A DNA stretch of 64,000 nucleotides from Montifringilla adamsi (taxonomy: Eukaryota > Chordata > Aves > Passeriformes > Passeridae): positions 3,859,899-3,923,898 of the forward strand of contig JAGGNK010011003.1 of the NCBI GenBank assembly GCA_017590115.1. Reading direction: 5' to 3'. Under the pieces are notes generated by a model. That model did no database searches. It worked only from the letters and a program-made list of their open reading frames with translations, and was not told the DNA's origin. Below, piece after piece: positions 22,838-33,898 of the stretch (position 1 is the first letter of the stretch; the number at the start of each line of letters is the position of its first letter). The translations under genes and the position numbers were made by a program.

Positions 22838-24152
22838 AGTGTGGATTTCAGTGTCCATACTCCAGGAGAAGAGCTTTAGGCACCTCAGCAGGACCAGCAC
22901 CACTCAGTGCAGCCAATCCTGCCTGTGGATCCATGGGATCCATTCCCTCTCACCCCAATCCTCTCACAAAGCTGCTCAGCAAAAGTTCCCAGAGTGGCTC
23001 ATATGTTTTTAAAATACTTCCCAGTCCATGAGCAGCCATGCTCAGTGAAAATTGTATTTTCAGGATTTAAAAGCAGCTTCTCTCAGAGTTTTCCAGCTTA
23101 TAACCACCCCCAAGGATGTTTTTAACATTCCAGTAAATAAGGGACTAAAGAAGAACTCTTGATTAAACAGAAGAAAACCTGAACTGTTTTAAATCCACAA
23201 AACCTGAATATTTTTTTAATCCTTGAAAGCACATTAATGGGCTTAGCGGTCTGTTAATGATTTTACTTTTATGCCATTTTCTTAGGACCACACGTTTGTT
23301 TTCCACAGGTATCAAAGTGCCAAGAAAACCTAAAATCTGCCCAGGAGGTACTTTGTGTTCACTTCTGGCTACGAGGGACCAGCACTTGAACAAGTCTGGA
23401 GTGTTTGCAGCCTCTTCAGTGTTTCAAAACCACCTCGGAGTCCTCAGCACTGCACGGGAGGAGGTTCTTGCCCTGAAATCTGACGGGGTTTGATTTCTTT
23501 TTCAGGACATTTCAGATGTAAACACTGCCCTGGTGGAAGCCTCTGCTGCCTGTTGCATTCAGCAAAACGTTTTGTGCCAAAATACAAAATCTATCCCTCC
23601 ACAAATACCTGGGCAATGTTTTATTCCTGGGCTCCTCCCCACACGTGCAGCTTTTGCTGCCTCCCAGCTGAGTGTCCTAAGCCACAGAACAACCCATGAA
23701 TCTCACAGGATTCTTGTAATGGCTTTTAAACCCTGCATTGTGGGCTGTTTATGGCACAGTTGCATTTGCTTTAGAGATTTGTTTTAATGCTGTTGGTGTT
23801 ATTTAGAGAGATATTAAATTCAAACAGCTTTATGGTTGCTAATAAACATCTATTACCATTACAGACATTCTGATATAAAAGCCTCATACAGGTGCTTTCT
23901 CTCAACTATGCAGATTTGATTGATTAGGCCACAGTAGTTTATTTTACACTTCAGTGGTCACTAAATCTATCATTAAGATTAAAAATTGCAGTTTGTGCAG
24001 TCTGGGAATAACTACACATTTAAGCTGGAAAATAAAAGTCACTTTACCAAAATTCAGGGGAAAGGGGAGGAGGGTGGGGGGAACACAACACAGAGCGGCT
24101 TAAAAGAAAAACAGTTTTGTAACACCTTATTCAGTTCTTCAGAAAATGAATT
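22838..24152. other. Single-copy DNA; 23740-24010 may be a conserved element
   Basis: No exon is recognised. At 23740-24010 the sequence is AT-rich and repeat-free. It has TGATTGATTA at 23917-23926, which resembles a PBX/HOX-type composite site, and several TAAT cores. Any regulatory role is inference. Confidence 0.35.
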
Positions 24153-24545
24153 TCATGGAATCTCAGAGTGGTTTGGGTTGGAAAGGACCTTTTAGATAAA
24201 TTGGCTCTATTTTGTCCCTGCCATGCCTTCCACTGTCCCAGGCTGCTCCAAGCCCTGTCCAACCTGGCCTTGGACACTTCCAGGGATCCAGGGGCAGCCA
24301 CAGCTGCTCTGGGCACCCTGTGCCAGGGCCTCACCACCCTCACAGAGAAGGATTTTTTTTCATATTTCCATATATCCACTCTGAACTTCCCCTCTGTGAG
24401 TGTGAAACCATTCCCCCTTGTCCTGTCGCTCCAGGCCCCTGTAAAAACTCCATCTCCATCTTTCTTGCTGGCTCCTTCAGGAACTGCAAGGCCATATTTG
24501 GGTCACCCTGAACCTTCTCTTGGCCATGCTGAGCATTCCCAACTG
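24153..24545 (-). mobile_element. CR1 LINE 3' end (antisense)
   Basis: 'GGTTTGGGTTGGAAAGGACC' (24169) marks the 3' terminus. It is followed by 'CTGTCCAACCTGGCCTTGGA' (24256), 'GGCACCCTGTGCCAGGGCCT' and the complement of the ORF2 C-terminal region ('CACCCTGAACCTTCTCTTGG'). It is among the longer antisense copies and is degenerate. Confidence 0.94.
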
Positions 24546-25132
24546 GTGGGAGATGCTCTCCAGCCTCCCCACAAATAGCCTCTGGAAAGTCCTGGGCTGC
24601 AAAGCTGGGATGAAGATGATTCTGCTCCATCCCTATTTTGGACAGCACCATGCCCCAAAGGGGGATATAAACCCCAACCAAAGGATGCTCCAATAAAAGC
24701 TGCAGCTGGATGCCAGTTACATTTTCATACTTATGCTAGATTATTTTCTGATGTGTAAATCACAAGCCATACATACAATTGCAAGGTTTCCATCTCAGAG
24801 GTATGTTAGTGTCTGGCTCTACACTCTAAAAACACACAATTAAAAAAACCCAAAACAAACAGACCCTACAAATTGTTTTGGATAAATCGAAATTTTATAA
24901 CTCTTTTCAACTGCAGTTTACACAAGATTGTATTTCAGTATTGTGAGGATCTTAAGTAGAGCATATTGAATACAATTCAGTGAGCAATTTCATGAAAGCA
25001 CGTTGGGTTGGTCAAAGCAAGGGAGTTTTCCTAAATTCCTTCTGTCTTTAGACTCCACAGATGCCCACACACCTTGGTGGCTGTCTGCCCACAACCACAC
25101 CTTCACACCCCAAAAAGGGTTGGGCAATTCCC
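24546..25132. other. Single-copy DNA, no gene seen
   Basis: AT-rich unique sequence, with no repeat or exon recognised. Confidence 0.5.
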
Positions 25133-25414
25133 TGTCGCTCTAGGACACAAAATAAAACGACGCGGACGTTGGAATCTCCAAGGTAAAAAGAAGAAATTTT
25201 AATTTCTGACTCCAACATTTATAGATTCCCACAAGTGACAGTGGATTGGAGGGTGACAGTGCCACCTCTCCAATGACACTGAACAAACCAACAGCCCATC
25301 AAGTTTCTCCTCCTCCAGAAAAGAATGCAAAACAATTAATTATTTACATAAAGTGCGTGAGAAGGTTCATTACAAGAATGTAAACATCAGAAGGCTTAGA
25401 AGAACTGCGCGACA
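25133..25414 (-). mobile_element. Solo LTR of an endogenous retrovirus, family B (minus strand)
   Basis: A 282-bp element that begins TGTCGCGC and ends GCGACA on the minus strand, so it has TG...CA ends. Internally, on that strand, it has 'TCATTGGAGAGGTGGCACTG', then 'CAATCCACTGTCACTT', a TATAAATG TATA-like box and AATTAAAA as a possible polyadenylation signal. The same order and wording occur in the 56333-56619 element in the opposite orientation. No gag, pol or env sequence is attached, so it is a recombinant solo LTR. Flanks (GGGTGT and GGGAAT on the minus strand) match only partly as a target-site duplication. Confidence 0.82.
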
Positions 25415-26899
25415 ACACCCCAACTAATTAAAGTTCCAAACAAGGGCAAATATCCTGTTAGCCCCATGCCCTCGGGGCACAGCAAACCCCCCAGCATTCC
25501 CTGTGGAGCAGCCCCGTGGTGTTTTACCCCTCTGCCACGCTCCAGGAGGGACTTGGCCGACTCCAGGCGTGACATTTGCACTCGGGATGGCGCCTGCAGC
25601 GCGGTGTCATTTGTTATTGTCTCCTGCATGAGCTGCAGCACGGTGCCCACCAGCCCCTGGTCCATCCCCCCGTAGCTCCCTGGAAGCCCAGGCTGCCGAG
25701 CCGTGCTCCGACAGTGACCACCTGGGAGCAGCTTGATAAATGGCCAGTTTATAATGCTGTCATGCCAGCTTTGTCCTGGGGGAAATGTGTGTCTCTCTCA
25801 AAACAGCTTATTACCAACCTGTGGCTGGGGCCATGATCAATCACGCTGATCAGATATGGCAAACATGGTAACTGATATAAAGAAGATTTCTCGCTACACG
25901 GTTTGAGGTTAACGTGACAAATGATGGAGTGAGAAAGAATAACTTAGAGGGAAAAGCCAACCCATTAAAGGCTGAACTTAGAAGTGGTTTTGGGAAGCGG
26001 AGTTAACAACATGGCCTTGTGACATGAATTCCCTGCTCGTTGAGGTAGCCCTGAATACATTCCCTCGCAAATTCCTTGTATAATCCAGGAGGAATGATTT
26101 TTTTAAACATGCAGTCTGATTGTAAAGGGAAATTTAACCCCCCTACACCCACCCAGTACTCAGATATGATGGGTTACGGTGCAGGAAATGCAAGATTCCA
26201 GGTGAAAAGCCCAGGGCAGAGATACACCACATCTTGCCAAAATCCCCAAATATTTTGAAGGAATTCTATTGCCAGCCAGAGCACAGCTATCTGAAAATGA
26301 TGCTCTTCTCAGAATTTAATCTATTTGCCTTCAAAATCACAGAGGAAGAACAGTGGAACCCTGGGCATGCATAACCCACCCGTGACAATTTCCTAAAACA
26401 TCAACACATAAAACACACCCTGTAAAACAAGATCCAAGGACATCTCCATTTGGTCCCTTTTACACTCCCAGGATTTCTCTGAATGCTCTGAGCATTAAAA
26501 CCCTTAATTTCCCTGCTCACACTGTTCTGAGCCCAAATCTGGGAGAACTGGGAGCCAAATCTGTCCCATTATCCTTTTGGTCTGGAGCAGGGAGCATCCC
26601 TTCAGGATCAGCACACGGAGCTGCAGCTCTTGGAGACCCTCTGGCAAACATCTGATATTATTCACTTGACTGAGTTTGTGAAAACGAAGCCTTATTTGCT
26701 GGCAAAATTAATGAGAAAAGAGTCTTCAATGAGACAATAATTTATGGCTTCCGCCTGACAGGGAAACTCATCCGACAATTCCTCACAGGAAAGGCAGATA
26801 TTTTGGGGGAAAAGTGTGGATTTCTTTCCAGAAACATGGCCTGTCATTTCAAAATCGGGTTCTTAGCTGGGTATTTTTTATGTTATGAAACCCTTCCAG
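25415..26899. other. Single-copy DNA, no gene seen
   Basis: A modestly GC-rich part at 25450-25720 is followed by AT-rich unique sequence. No exon with convincing splice sites is recognised. Confidence 0.45.
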
Positions 26900-27980
26900 A
26901 ATTGATGAAGGTTGGAATAAATGGCCCTTTGTTCCCCTTCCCGTACCAGTGCATTTAATGACGGTGAAATAAAATTCTGCTCCGTGGCTGCCCGCCAGAG
27001 ATCCGATGATACAACCAACTCACAACATATTTCAAATTTTGTCCTACACTGAAAATTGAGACACATTCAGATAGCTTTGGGGCTGCACACATCCAGCATT
27101 ATCTCCTGTTAGTGCACAGAAAAGTGAGAGCTGCAAATCGTATCCTTCTCCCCAAGACTCCCATCTCTAATCCGGCCATAAACACCAACTCTGTGCCTTT
27201 CAAACGCCGCAAACTGCCACGAGAAAAGCCAGAAATGCATCAGACAATAAAAAGAGGGATAATGGCCACCAAACTCCACTCTTCTCCCCCCTCTTTTTTG
27301 AACAGATAGGTTTTAGACTCTATAATAATCACGCAGCTAAGATACAAGGTCTCTTGTTGGCAATAACCTACATGACATGACTTAGAAGGCAGGTGTTACT
27401 GTAATTAGCTATTGTTTGACTATCAAAAGTCAGAGCTGATTAAAGCCACTAAGTACAAGTGCACTATTTTATTTCAAAGAATATTATGAACTGCATGCTG
27501 GGACTCTTTCACTGCGGCCCTACCTTCCGGAGTCTGCTAAGAGCCCATGCCAGCAGTAATCAAAACTAAAATCTGCATAAACCTTCAGGGTTTTAATTCA
27601 AGCAGAGCCCTTTCATTAGAAATATGTTACTTTATGAAATCTGGTCGCCAGCAAGGGGAGAAAAATGTGACTTCTTAAGAAAAGTGAATGGCATCTCTTT
27701 AGTGATTAACCCAAGATTAATGGAGGCTCCTACTGCTCGGCCTAAGTCCATTTTATTGCTAATTCATTTAGGTACTATTTCAGATGTACTTGATGAAAGT
27801 CACCTGCTAAGAAGTCATGTTTTGGCAAGCAAGGATAGCCATTATGGTCAAATCCCAAATAGAATTTTTATTAAAGAAGCTTTGAAAAGTGTCTTGTATT
27901 AGTCTTTCACAGACATACCATTTAATGTGCTCAATTAGTTAAAAATTTGGGGCCCAAGTCACTAATCAAACATTCATAAT
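26900..27980. promoter_or_regulatory. Candidate conserved non-coding element cluster
   Basis: A kilobase free of recognisable transposons and simple repeats, AT-rich but complex. It is dense in short motifs typical of deeply conserved vertebrate enhancers: TAATTAG (27401), TCATTAGAAA, CTGATTAAAG (27437), ATTAGTTA and TTTATTGCTAATTCATTTAG. It has no splice-flanked coding frame; the 92-codon frame at 27624-27902 has no recognisable domain. This is my strongest candidate for long-range regulatory sequence, but it rests on appearance only. Confidence 0.38.
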
Positions 27981-28302
27981 GGTTTTTTAAAATATTTTTT
28001 TAGTCCACATGCATCTCTTAATGTCCCAGGTAGGATGAACACTGCACTGAACAGGGACATTTATATTCAGACAAAAGCAGCAGTGCTGAGACTCACCAAG
28101 AAGTGGGTGGGATTTGGGTAAGTGCTCGGTGGGATCCCTGAAATGTTGGCTTGGCAGAGCATCTCTTTGTTCTCTGGGATGCTGTGGGGAGTGGGGACTT
28201 ATGCAAATCACATGTTCCTCAAACTGTACCTAATCATCCAGCTTTGGCTTGTGTGCATGTTTGGAGCGTGAGGCTTGATCCCTTAAGCACAAATCATTTC
28301 AG

Positions 28303-28429
28303 TTTTTGACTTTTCTGCAGCTTGTTCTTTCAATAAATCAGAGTTTAGGGGATTTTGTGATTCCAGAGCCCAGAACCCTGGCCCTGTGTGCACCCTGAGA
28401 TCTTGTCTACCCACACAAAGCACCTCCAT
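28303..28429. repeat. Interspersed 127-bp element, copy 1 (unknown family)
   Basis: Starts GTTTTTGACTTTTCTGCAG, continues TTGTTCTTTCAATAAAT, then 'AGAGTTTAGGGGAT' and 'GAGCCCAGAACCCTG', and ends 'ACCCACACAAAGCACCTCCA'. The same sequence in the same order and orientation lies at 32621-32747, with a few substitutions and two small indels. It is therefore a dispersed repeat, perhaps a fragment of an LTR or retroviral interior. The family is not identified. Confidence 0.75.
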
Positions 28430-28483
28430 AGACCATCCAAAGTTCCTCCCCATTTTGGGCAAGGTTTTGCCTGATCCACGGGC

Positions 28484-28885
28484 AATTCCCTGAGCATGGA
28501 GACTCCTATTGTGTGTTTGTACCCTTCCCAAGGCCAATTCCATGAGCATGGAGATCCCTGCTGGCTGTTTGTACCCTTCCCCATGAGCATGGAGATCCCT
28601 GTTGGGTGTTTGTACCCTTCCCAAGGGCAATTCCATGAGCATGGAGATCCCTGTTGGGTGTTTGTACCCTTCCCAAGGGCAATTCCATGAGCATGGAGAC
28701 CCCTGTTGGGTGTTTGTACCCTTCCCATGGGCAATTCCATGAGCATGGAGATCACTGTTGTGTGTTTGTACCCTTCTCCTTGAGCATGGAGATCCCTGTT
28801 GGGTGTTTGTATCCTTCCCATGGGCAATTCCATGAGCATGGAGATCCCTGTTGTGTGTTTGTACCCTTCCCTGAGCAACCCATGA
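28484..28885. repeat. Minisatellite with alternating 52-bp and 41-bp units
   Basis: The marker TGAGCATGGAGA recurs at 28491, 28543, 28584, 28636, 28688, 28740, 28781 and 28833, with a degenerate ninth start near 28872. Steps are 52, 41, 52, 52, 52, 41, 52 and about 39. The long unit reads GGGCAATTCCATGAGCATGG, then AGATCCCTGTTGGGTGTTTG, then TACCCTTCCCAA. The short unit lacks the segment around GGGCAATTC. Units have few stop codons in several frames, which explains the overlapping long frames on both strands. Confidence 0.96.
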
Positions 28886-30779
28886 TGATCCATCAGAGAC
28901 TGTGATGCTCTGAGCTTTGCTTCCCTGCTCTGAGCAGGGCAATCCTGACAGCCAGCCCAGGAACACTCACTCTGCAGAGATAAAAACCCTATTGCAGAGG
29001 TAGGTCTGGGCATCACAGTGCTTTGATTCTCTTTCAATAATGGAAAAACCCCCAAAGATGGTGCTGGGAAAATGATCCCAGGTGAGGAAGATGCCTGGAT
29101 GCTGCTGCTCTGCTCAGCCCCTCAGCTGCCAGGCACCAAAACCCTGCGCTGGTGAATTATTGATAACACTGCTGATAACCATCACTCCTCTCGGTGCTCA
29201 CACTGGTTTGGGCGCTCATGTACAAAGCCAGAGCCTGAGAACCCCCCTCACAACCTGCTCTGCTTTGTACCTGCCAAGGATGAGACAGTTTTGGTGACAG
29301 AAAGTGGCAAATCAATCAAAAAATGTCTGCTTTGGGTGTTCTGGCGTGATTGGAACTCTCTCCACACTGGGGGTGATGATTGACTCTGTAACCCAACAGC
29401 ACACACGACTCAAACTCTGCTCTGAGAAGGAAAACAATCTGGTTCCTAAATTGATTTTTTTTATTATTTGTTAATGACTGATCCAGTTTCTAAAATACTG
29501 ACTGGAGCTGTCAGGATTGGTGAGAGCCACAAAACCAGGAGTGCACATGCTGGGTGCCCCAAAACAATCCCTGATGGGTGCCAACGTTCCTGTCAAGGGG
29601 AGCAAAATTTCCAACACTCCCGTGGCAAAATTCAGAATTACCAGGAATGGCAACACATCCTGTGATGGAATTCTGCTCCTGGGAGACTCCACAAAACCCA
29701 GCCTGGACTTAAAGCCCTTGGCTGGGGGAATGTGGCACTAAAGGGTGTGATAACAAAGTTATCCTAATCTGTCCCTCTTGTGTGCAGGGGCACTCACACA
29801 TGCAAATCTTGTCTTGTTCCACCGTGTTTGTTCACCTCCAGAGTCCTTCCCTGATTCAAATCTGTGTCTTACTATCCTATAATACCCTTGTCTAACAGTT
29901 CTTTTTAAATGCATGTGTTAATTATCTTGCCACCGCTGTAATTTCTCCCTGTAGTCCATTAATTAAGAGGTCACAATCTAAGAGCATGTTTACCCAATAA
30001 GCTTTCTTTTTTAATTATCCTAATTGCTTGGATACTGACAAAGACTCCATCCCTCCCCTTCCTCTGAGTGGATTAGAAAACGACATTTCAAAGCCCCACA
30101 CAATGATGGGTCTGTAAAACACACATATATTTATATCTGTTTTTATAACTCTGTGATGTTCAAACATCAAAGGTCAACGAGCCACAAGGCGCTGCATTTG
30201 CATGGCTGTATAAAATGTAGAGACAAACTGCCCTCCATTAATTGATCCATTAGTCTGGAATGTTCTATTGGTCAGGAAAAATATAAGCAAAAAATCTTCA
30301 GAATAGGAACGAGGTTGTTGTTCACAGCTTGGTGTGTCCTGGAGACCACCAGAGCCTCCTATCTCTGCCTGCTCCTGCAGGGATGGCTTTGGATAAAAGC
30401 AGGCAGAAATAGAAATAAAGAAGGATAAAAGCACTTAGCTTTCACTGCAGCAAAAACCAGTTTTATTCTCCCTGTTCTCAATATTCCCTTCCCATGGGTC
30501 ACATCTCCGCAAGCTGGTCCCAATACCTTTTTTACTGACTTTGCAGAACTCAACAGACAAAATCTCTACCACTTAAAAAAATTTAAACCCTTCCTTTTGT
30601 CAAGTATTGAAAAGGGAAAAACAGCTATTTGAATTCCAGATAGGATTTTAACACAACTATTAACAGAACTCATGTCCAGAAAAATTACTACTGTGACAGA
30701 ATGTGAAACGACATTTGATATGTCAAGTAAAGTGATTTTTTTTTTTTTTTGTTTTAATAAACCCAACGTCTCACTCAGA
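28886..30779. other. Single-copy DNA, no gene seen
   Basis: No exon or transposon is recognised. The 29900-30130 stretch is AT-rich with TTAATTATC and ATTAATTAAGAG motifs and may be conserved. A poly-T run lies at about 30737-30750. Confidence 0.4.
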
Positions 30780-31090
30780 CCAGTCATCTCAGGAACTATA
30801 TAACAGAAGTATAATTACTTAGAAATTGCTTAGGTAAGCGTGATTGATGCATGGTAAATAGATGTTTCCAGCACTTATTGTTTCTTCCTGATGGATTAGG
30901 AAGAGTTGTTTAACAGTTCATTTGACCAGTCTCTCCTGGTGTTTCTCGAGTCTGGCTGTGCCAGTCAGCACCAGCAGTTCCTGGTAGTTTAAGTCTCTTT
31001 AATAAAGATTAAGATGTCAGAGGTCCTGCATTGCACAAAATCCCGATTTTATTAACTTCTCATTATCAGCTGAAATATGAAGTGCATTTC
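30780..31090. promoter_or_regulatory. Candidate conserved non-coding element
   Basis: Repeat-free AT-rich sequence with TGATTGATG at 30841-30849 (PBX/HOX-like), GGTAAATAGATG (forkhead-like) and TAATTACTTAG. No coding potential is seen. The assignment is inference from motif content. Confidence 0.3.
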
Positions 31091-31949
31091 TTTTCATCTG
31101 GAGAGCAGCACTTTCTCAAGGGAAAGGACAGATACCTCAGACACATTTTGGGTGCTTTAGAGTGGGTTTGCCCCAAACTTGGCTAATGCTGGGGAGCATT
31201 TTCTCACCCAAGGGCATCCCATACGTGGATGTTCCTCCCCAGAAAATGTTTGGGTACCATGTGTGTGGGCAGGTTACTGAGCTGGCAGCGGGGCTGAGCA
31301 CTCACACTCCAGCACTTCAGTCAATCCAGCTTCCATGAAAGAGCAGAAAAAGTGCTGGGCAGGAAGACTGAAACCTCAAAAGCCAGGGCTCAGCCAACAC
31401 TTCCTTCCTCACACCCAACAGAACTCGAGGAGCAACAGCAGCAAGATCACACAAAACTCCTTGAAAGAGATCCCAGAGGTGTCCAAAGTGCACCCTGAGC
31501 AGCAGGCAGATAAATTCTGATGCCATCGAAGTGAACTTAGGCAGCACCTGATAAAGTGAAGCTGCAGCAGCCCCGTGCAGCTCCCGAATGTGTCCCTTGG
31601 GAAGGGCTCCTGCTCAGTCCCGTGTGTTTTCTCACCACTCTCACCCCAAAACCCTGCAGGTCACTGCTACACCAACAGATGCTGCAGCAGGATCACGCTC
31701 CCAGCCACGCTCTCAAGGGATTTCTGAAAGCTGACAAATTGATGTATTTTGCATATTTTAAAAGCGAGTCTTTGTGGAACTTCTCGTTTTGCAGGCTGGT
31801 GATTGCAGGGAGGGCAGAGCCGGCTCTGTGTGTGTTTGAACAGGCTGGCTCTTGCTGGGAAACCCTCCACGGAAAGAGTTAAGAGGGAAAAACAGTTGTT
31901 GTGGTGTAACCCCGGCCCTGCAGCCCGGGATCCCAGCCTCCCGGGAGGG
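31091..31949. other. Single-copy DNA, no gene seen
   Basis: No repeat or exon is recognised. Two overlapping frames of 60-108 codons (31335-31882) lack recognisable domains. Confidence 0.45.
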
Positions 31950-32199
31950 TTAAGCTCTATTACTTCTGGTCCCTGACACTGCTAATGGCACTCTCTAACT
32001 AATTGCATTTCTATACCTCCACATACGGCCGGGCAACAAGTAAGCCCTTTAATCAAACAGCTTCATCTACTTCTAATTAATTCCATTTCTATGCCTTTTT
32101 AAGAGCACAGGAACATACAAAGATAGAGATGATGGAGCGCGTTCCGTGCGCGGCTGCCGGCAGCGGCTCCGCTCGCGACGTGTCCCCACCTCACACCTT
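31950..32199. promoter_or_regulatory. Candidate regulatory element with CpG-rich edge
   Basis: 31960-32115 is AT-rich with repeated TAATTGCATTTCTAT and TAATTCCATTTCTAT phrases. It is followed by a CpG-dense patch at 32133-32205 (GCGCGTTCCGTGCGCGGC). A family-A LTR has inserted directly at the right edge. Repeat-free composition and retained CpG suggest constraint. Not proven. Confidence 0.3.
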
Positions 32200-32205
32200 C
32201 CGCGC

Positions 32206-32586
32206 TATGGAAACAGAATGACCCCCGTGGCAGGGAGAAATGATGCATCTGACTTATCAGAAGGCTAATTAATCACTTTATTATACTATATTATTCTATA
32301 TTATTATTACATTATATTACTTTACATCTAAACTGAATCTGCCAGGCGCTCAACTGCACTGTCAGCCGACAGTCCCGACACACACGCATGGCCCTGACGG
32401 GCCAAGGAAACAAAACACCATCACTTTGGGTAAACAACCTCCATATTGCATTCTACTTTGGCACAAGCACAGGCACAGCAAATAATAAGAATTGTTTTTC
32501 CTCTCTCTGAGGTTCAGAGGATGTGAAACCCAGAAATATTCTTGGGAAGAATTGTGCCTTGCTTTTCTCTGTGAAATGTGGCAACA
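32206..32586 (-). mobile_element. Solo LTR of an endogenous retrovirus, family A (minus strand)
   Basis: A 381-bp element. On the minus strand it starts TGTTGCCACATTTCACAG and includes 'ACAATTCTTATTATTTGC', 'CCTTGGCCCGTCAGGGCCAT', an AT-rich AATATAGTATAATAAAG block (possible TATA/poly-A region) and 'TTAATTAGCCTTCTGATAAG', ending ...CCATA. Plus-strand flanks are CCGCGC (32200-32205) and CCGTGC (32587-32592), a 6-bp target-site duplication with one CpG-type transition. The same family occurs at 36587 and 61888. No internal retroviral genes are attached. CpGs remain in the central part. Confidence 0.88.
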
Positions 32587-32620
32587 CCGTGCCCCGCTTG
32601 CCTGAGCGCGCCTGGATTGG

Positions 32621-32747
32621 GTTTTTGACTTTTCTGCAGTTTGTTCTTTCAATAAATGAGAGTTTAGGGGATGTTTCACATTGTGATTCGAGAGCCCAGA
32701 ACCCTGTGCACACCTTGAGATCTTTTCTACCCACACAATCACCTCCA
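32621..32747. repeat. Interspersed 127-bp element, copy 2 (unknown family)
   Basis: Matches 28303-28429 in the same orientation, from GTTTTTGACTTTTCTGCAG to 'ACCCACACAATCACCTCCA', with an extra 'TTTCACATTG' and a missing 'GGCCCT'. It lies 34 bp from the minus-strand LTR, on its upstream side. It could be a remnant of retroviral interior, but no polypurine tract is evident, so the link is uncertain. Confidence 0.75.
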
Positions 32748-33658
32748 CCAAAGCCCACGAGTGGAATCATCTGTGATTCCCTCAGTGAGTTGCTTTGGTG
32801 TTTGCCACCGGGTTTAATCACTTTTTGTTCCATCAGAACCAGCGCTGGCCTTGCCCTGCTGGTGCTGAGGGATGACTGTGGCATCAGCTGAGCAAACAGA
32901 GGGGGATGTTTGCACATCCAGACCCAACGCAAAGCCTTCAATCCGAGCTTTGAAGGAAATGCTGATTCCTCCCCGACAGTTACTTCTTTGATAAAACAGG
33001 TTGATGTAGCAGGAAAGACAAACAAAAAAACCCCCAAAAAACCCAACCCAAAACAAACCAAGAAAACAAAACCCCAACAAATAAAAAAATAAAAATCCCA
33101 GCTTCTGGCTCTTTAGGAAAGAGAACCACATCTGCCAGGAGCTGCCTGTTGCAAAGGTATGTATGTACAAAAGGCACGATAAGTGGGTGCTGAGCAGCGA
33201 GGAGTGGCAATTATCAGTTGCACATATCATTAGAGTCTCTCAGCTTTTCAATGGCACGGAGCTCCCCACGCCGTGTTTGCTGGGCCAGGTAAAAGGGGAC
33301 TCTTAATACTGTGCAAATATGACTTACCAAAGGACTTTGCTTTCTCACCTATTCTCGGGCTTTTCAAATCAACATTATTAATTGGTGGCTTATCAGTAAG
33401 TGCTGTCTGGCAGTTAAAGGATGTTTCCACCCCGTGCAACGATACATAGAAACTCAGCAATGTCAGCAGCAAGGACAAAGAACTGCCATGTTGAAACAGA
33501 AAAATGCTTCAACACCTTCAGTCTTCTTTATAAAAGCACTGAGCATTCCAGCATTCACTTGCAGCTGTTATTCCATGTTCTATCATCCTTGTTTTGACTT
33601 AATGTATTAATTCAGAACTCTGGCTTACAGTTACAAGTGTTAGAACTTCTTCTACTCT
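32748..33658. other. Single-copy DNA with an A/C-rich tract
   Basis: 33015-33090 is low-complexity AAAACCCC/AAACAAA sequence. The rest is unique, and no exon is recognised. Confidence 0.5.
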
Positions 33659-33679
33659 CTCCTTTCTTTCTTTCTTTTT

Positions 33680-33771
<92 letters not shown>

Positions 33772-33898
33772 TCCTCTCTCTCTTTCTTTCTCCCTTTCTT
33801 TTCTTTCTCTCTGTCTCTTCTCTTTCTTTCTTTATATTGCTTTTTCTCTCTCTCTCTTTCTTCCTCTCTCTCTTCCTCCCTTTCCTTCCTTTTCCTCT
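33659..33898. repeat. (CTTT)n microsatellite and 240-bp pyrimidine tract
   Basis: About 28 near-perfect CTTT units (33661-33772) grade into mixed CTTT/CTCT pyrimidine sequence. Almost no purines occur on the plus strand apart from isolated interruptions. The tract produces a Phe/Leu/Ser-only frame, which is not a gene. Confidence 0.96.

Noticed and set aside
28484..28885. CRISPR-like direct repeats
   Set aside because: The sequence between markers is itself repeated, so there are no spacers. It is a minisatellite.
28283..29055. Overlapping 227- and 236-codon minus-strand frames
   Set aside because: They run through the 52/41-bp minisatellite. The units lack stops in several frames and on both strands, and unit lengths are not multiples of three.
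32453..33061. 202-codon minus frame next to the LTR as a retroviral gene remnant
   Set aside because: No recognisable gag, pol or env motif. It includes the 127-bp dispersed element and A/C-rich low complexity.
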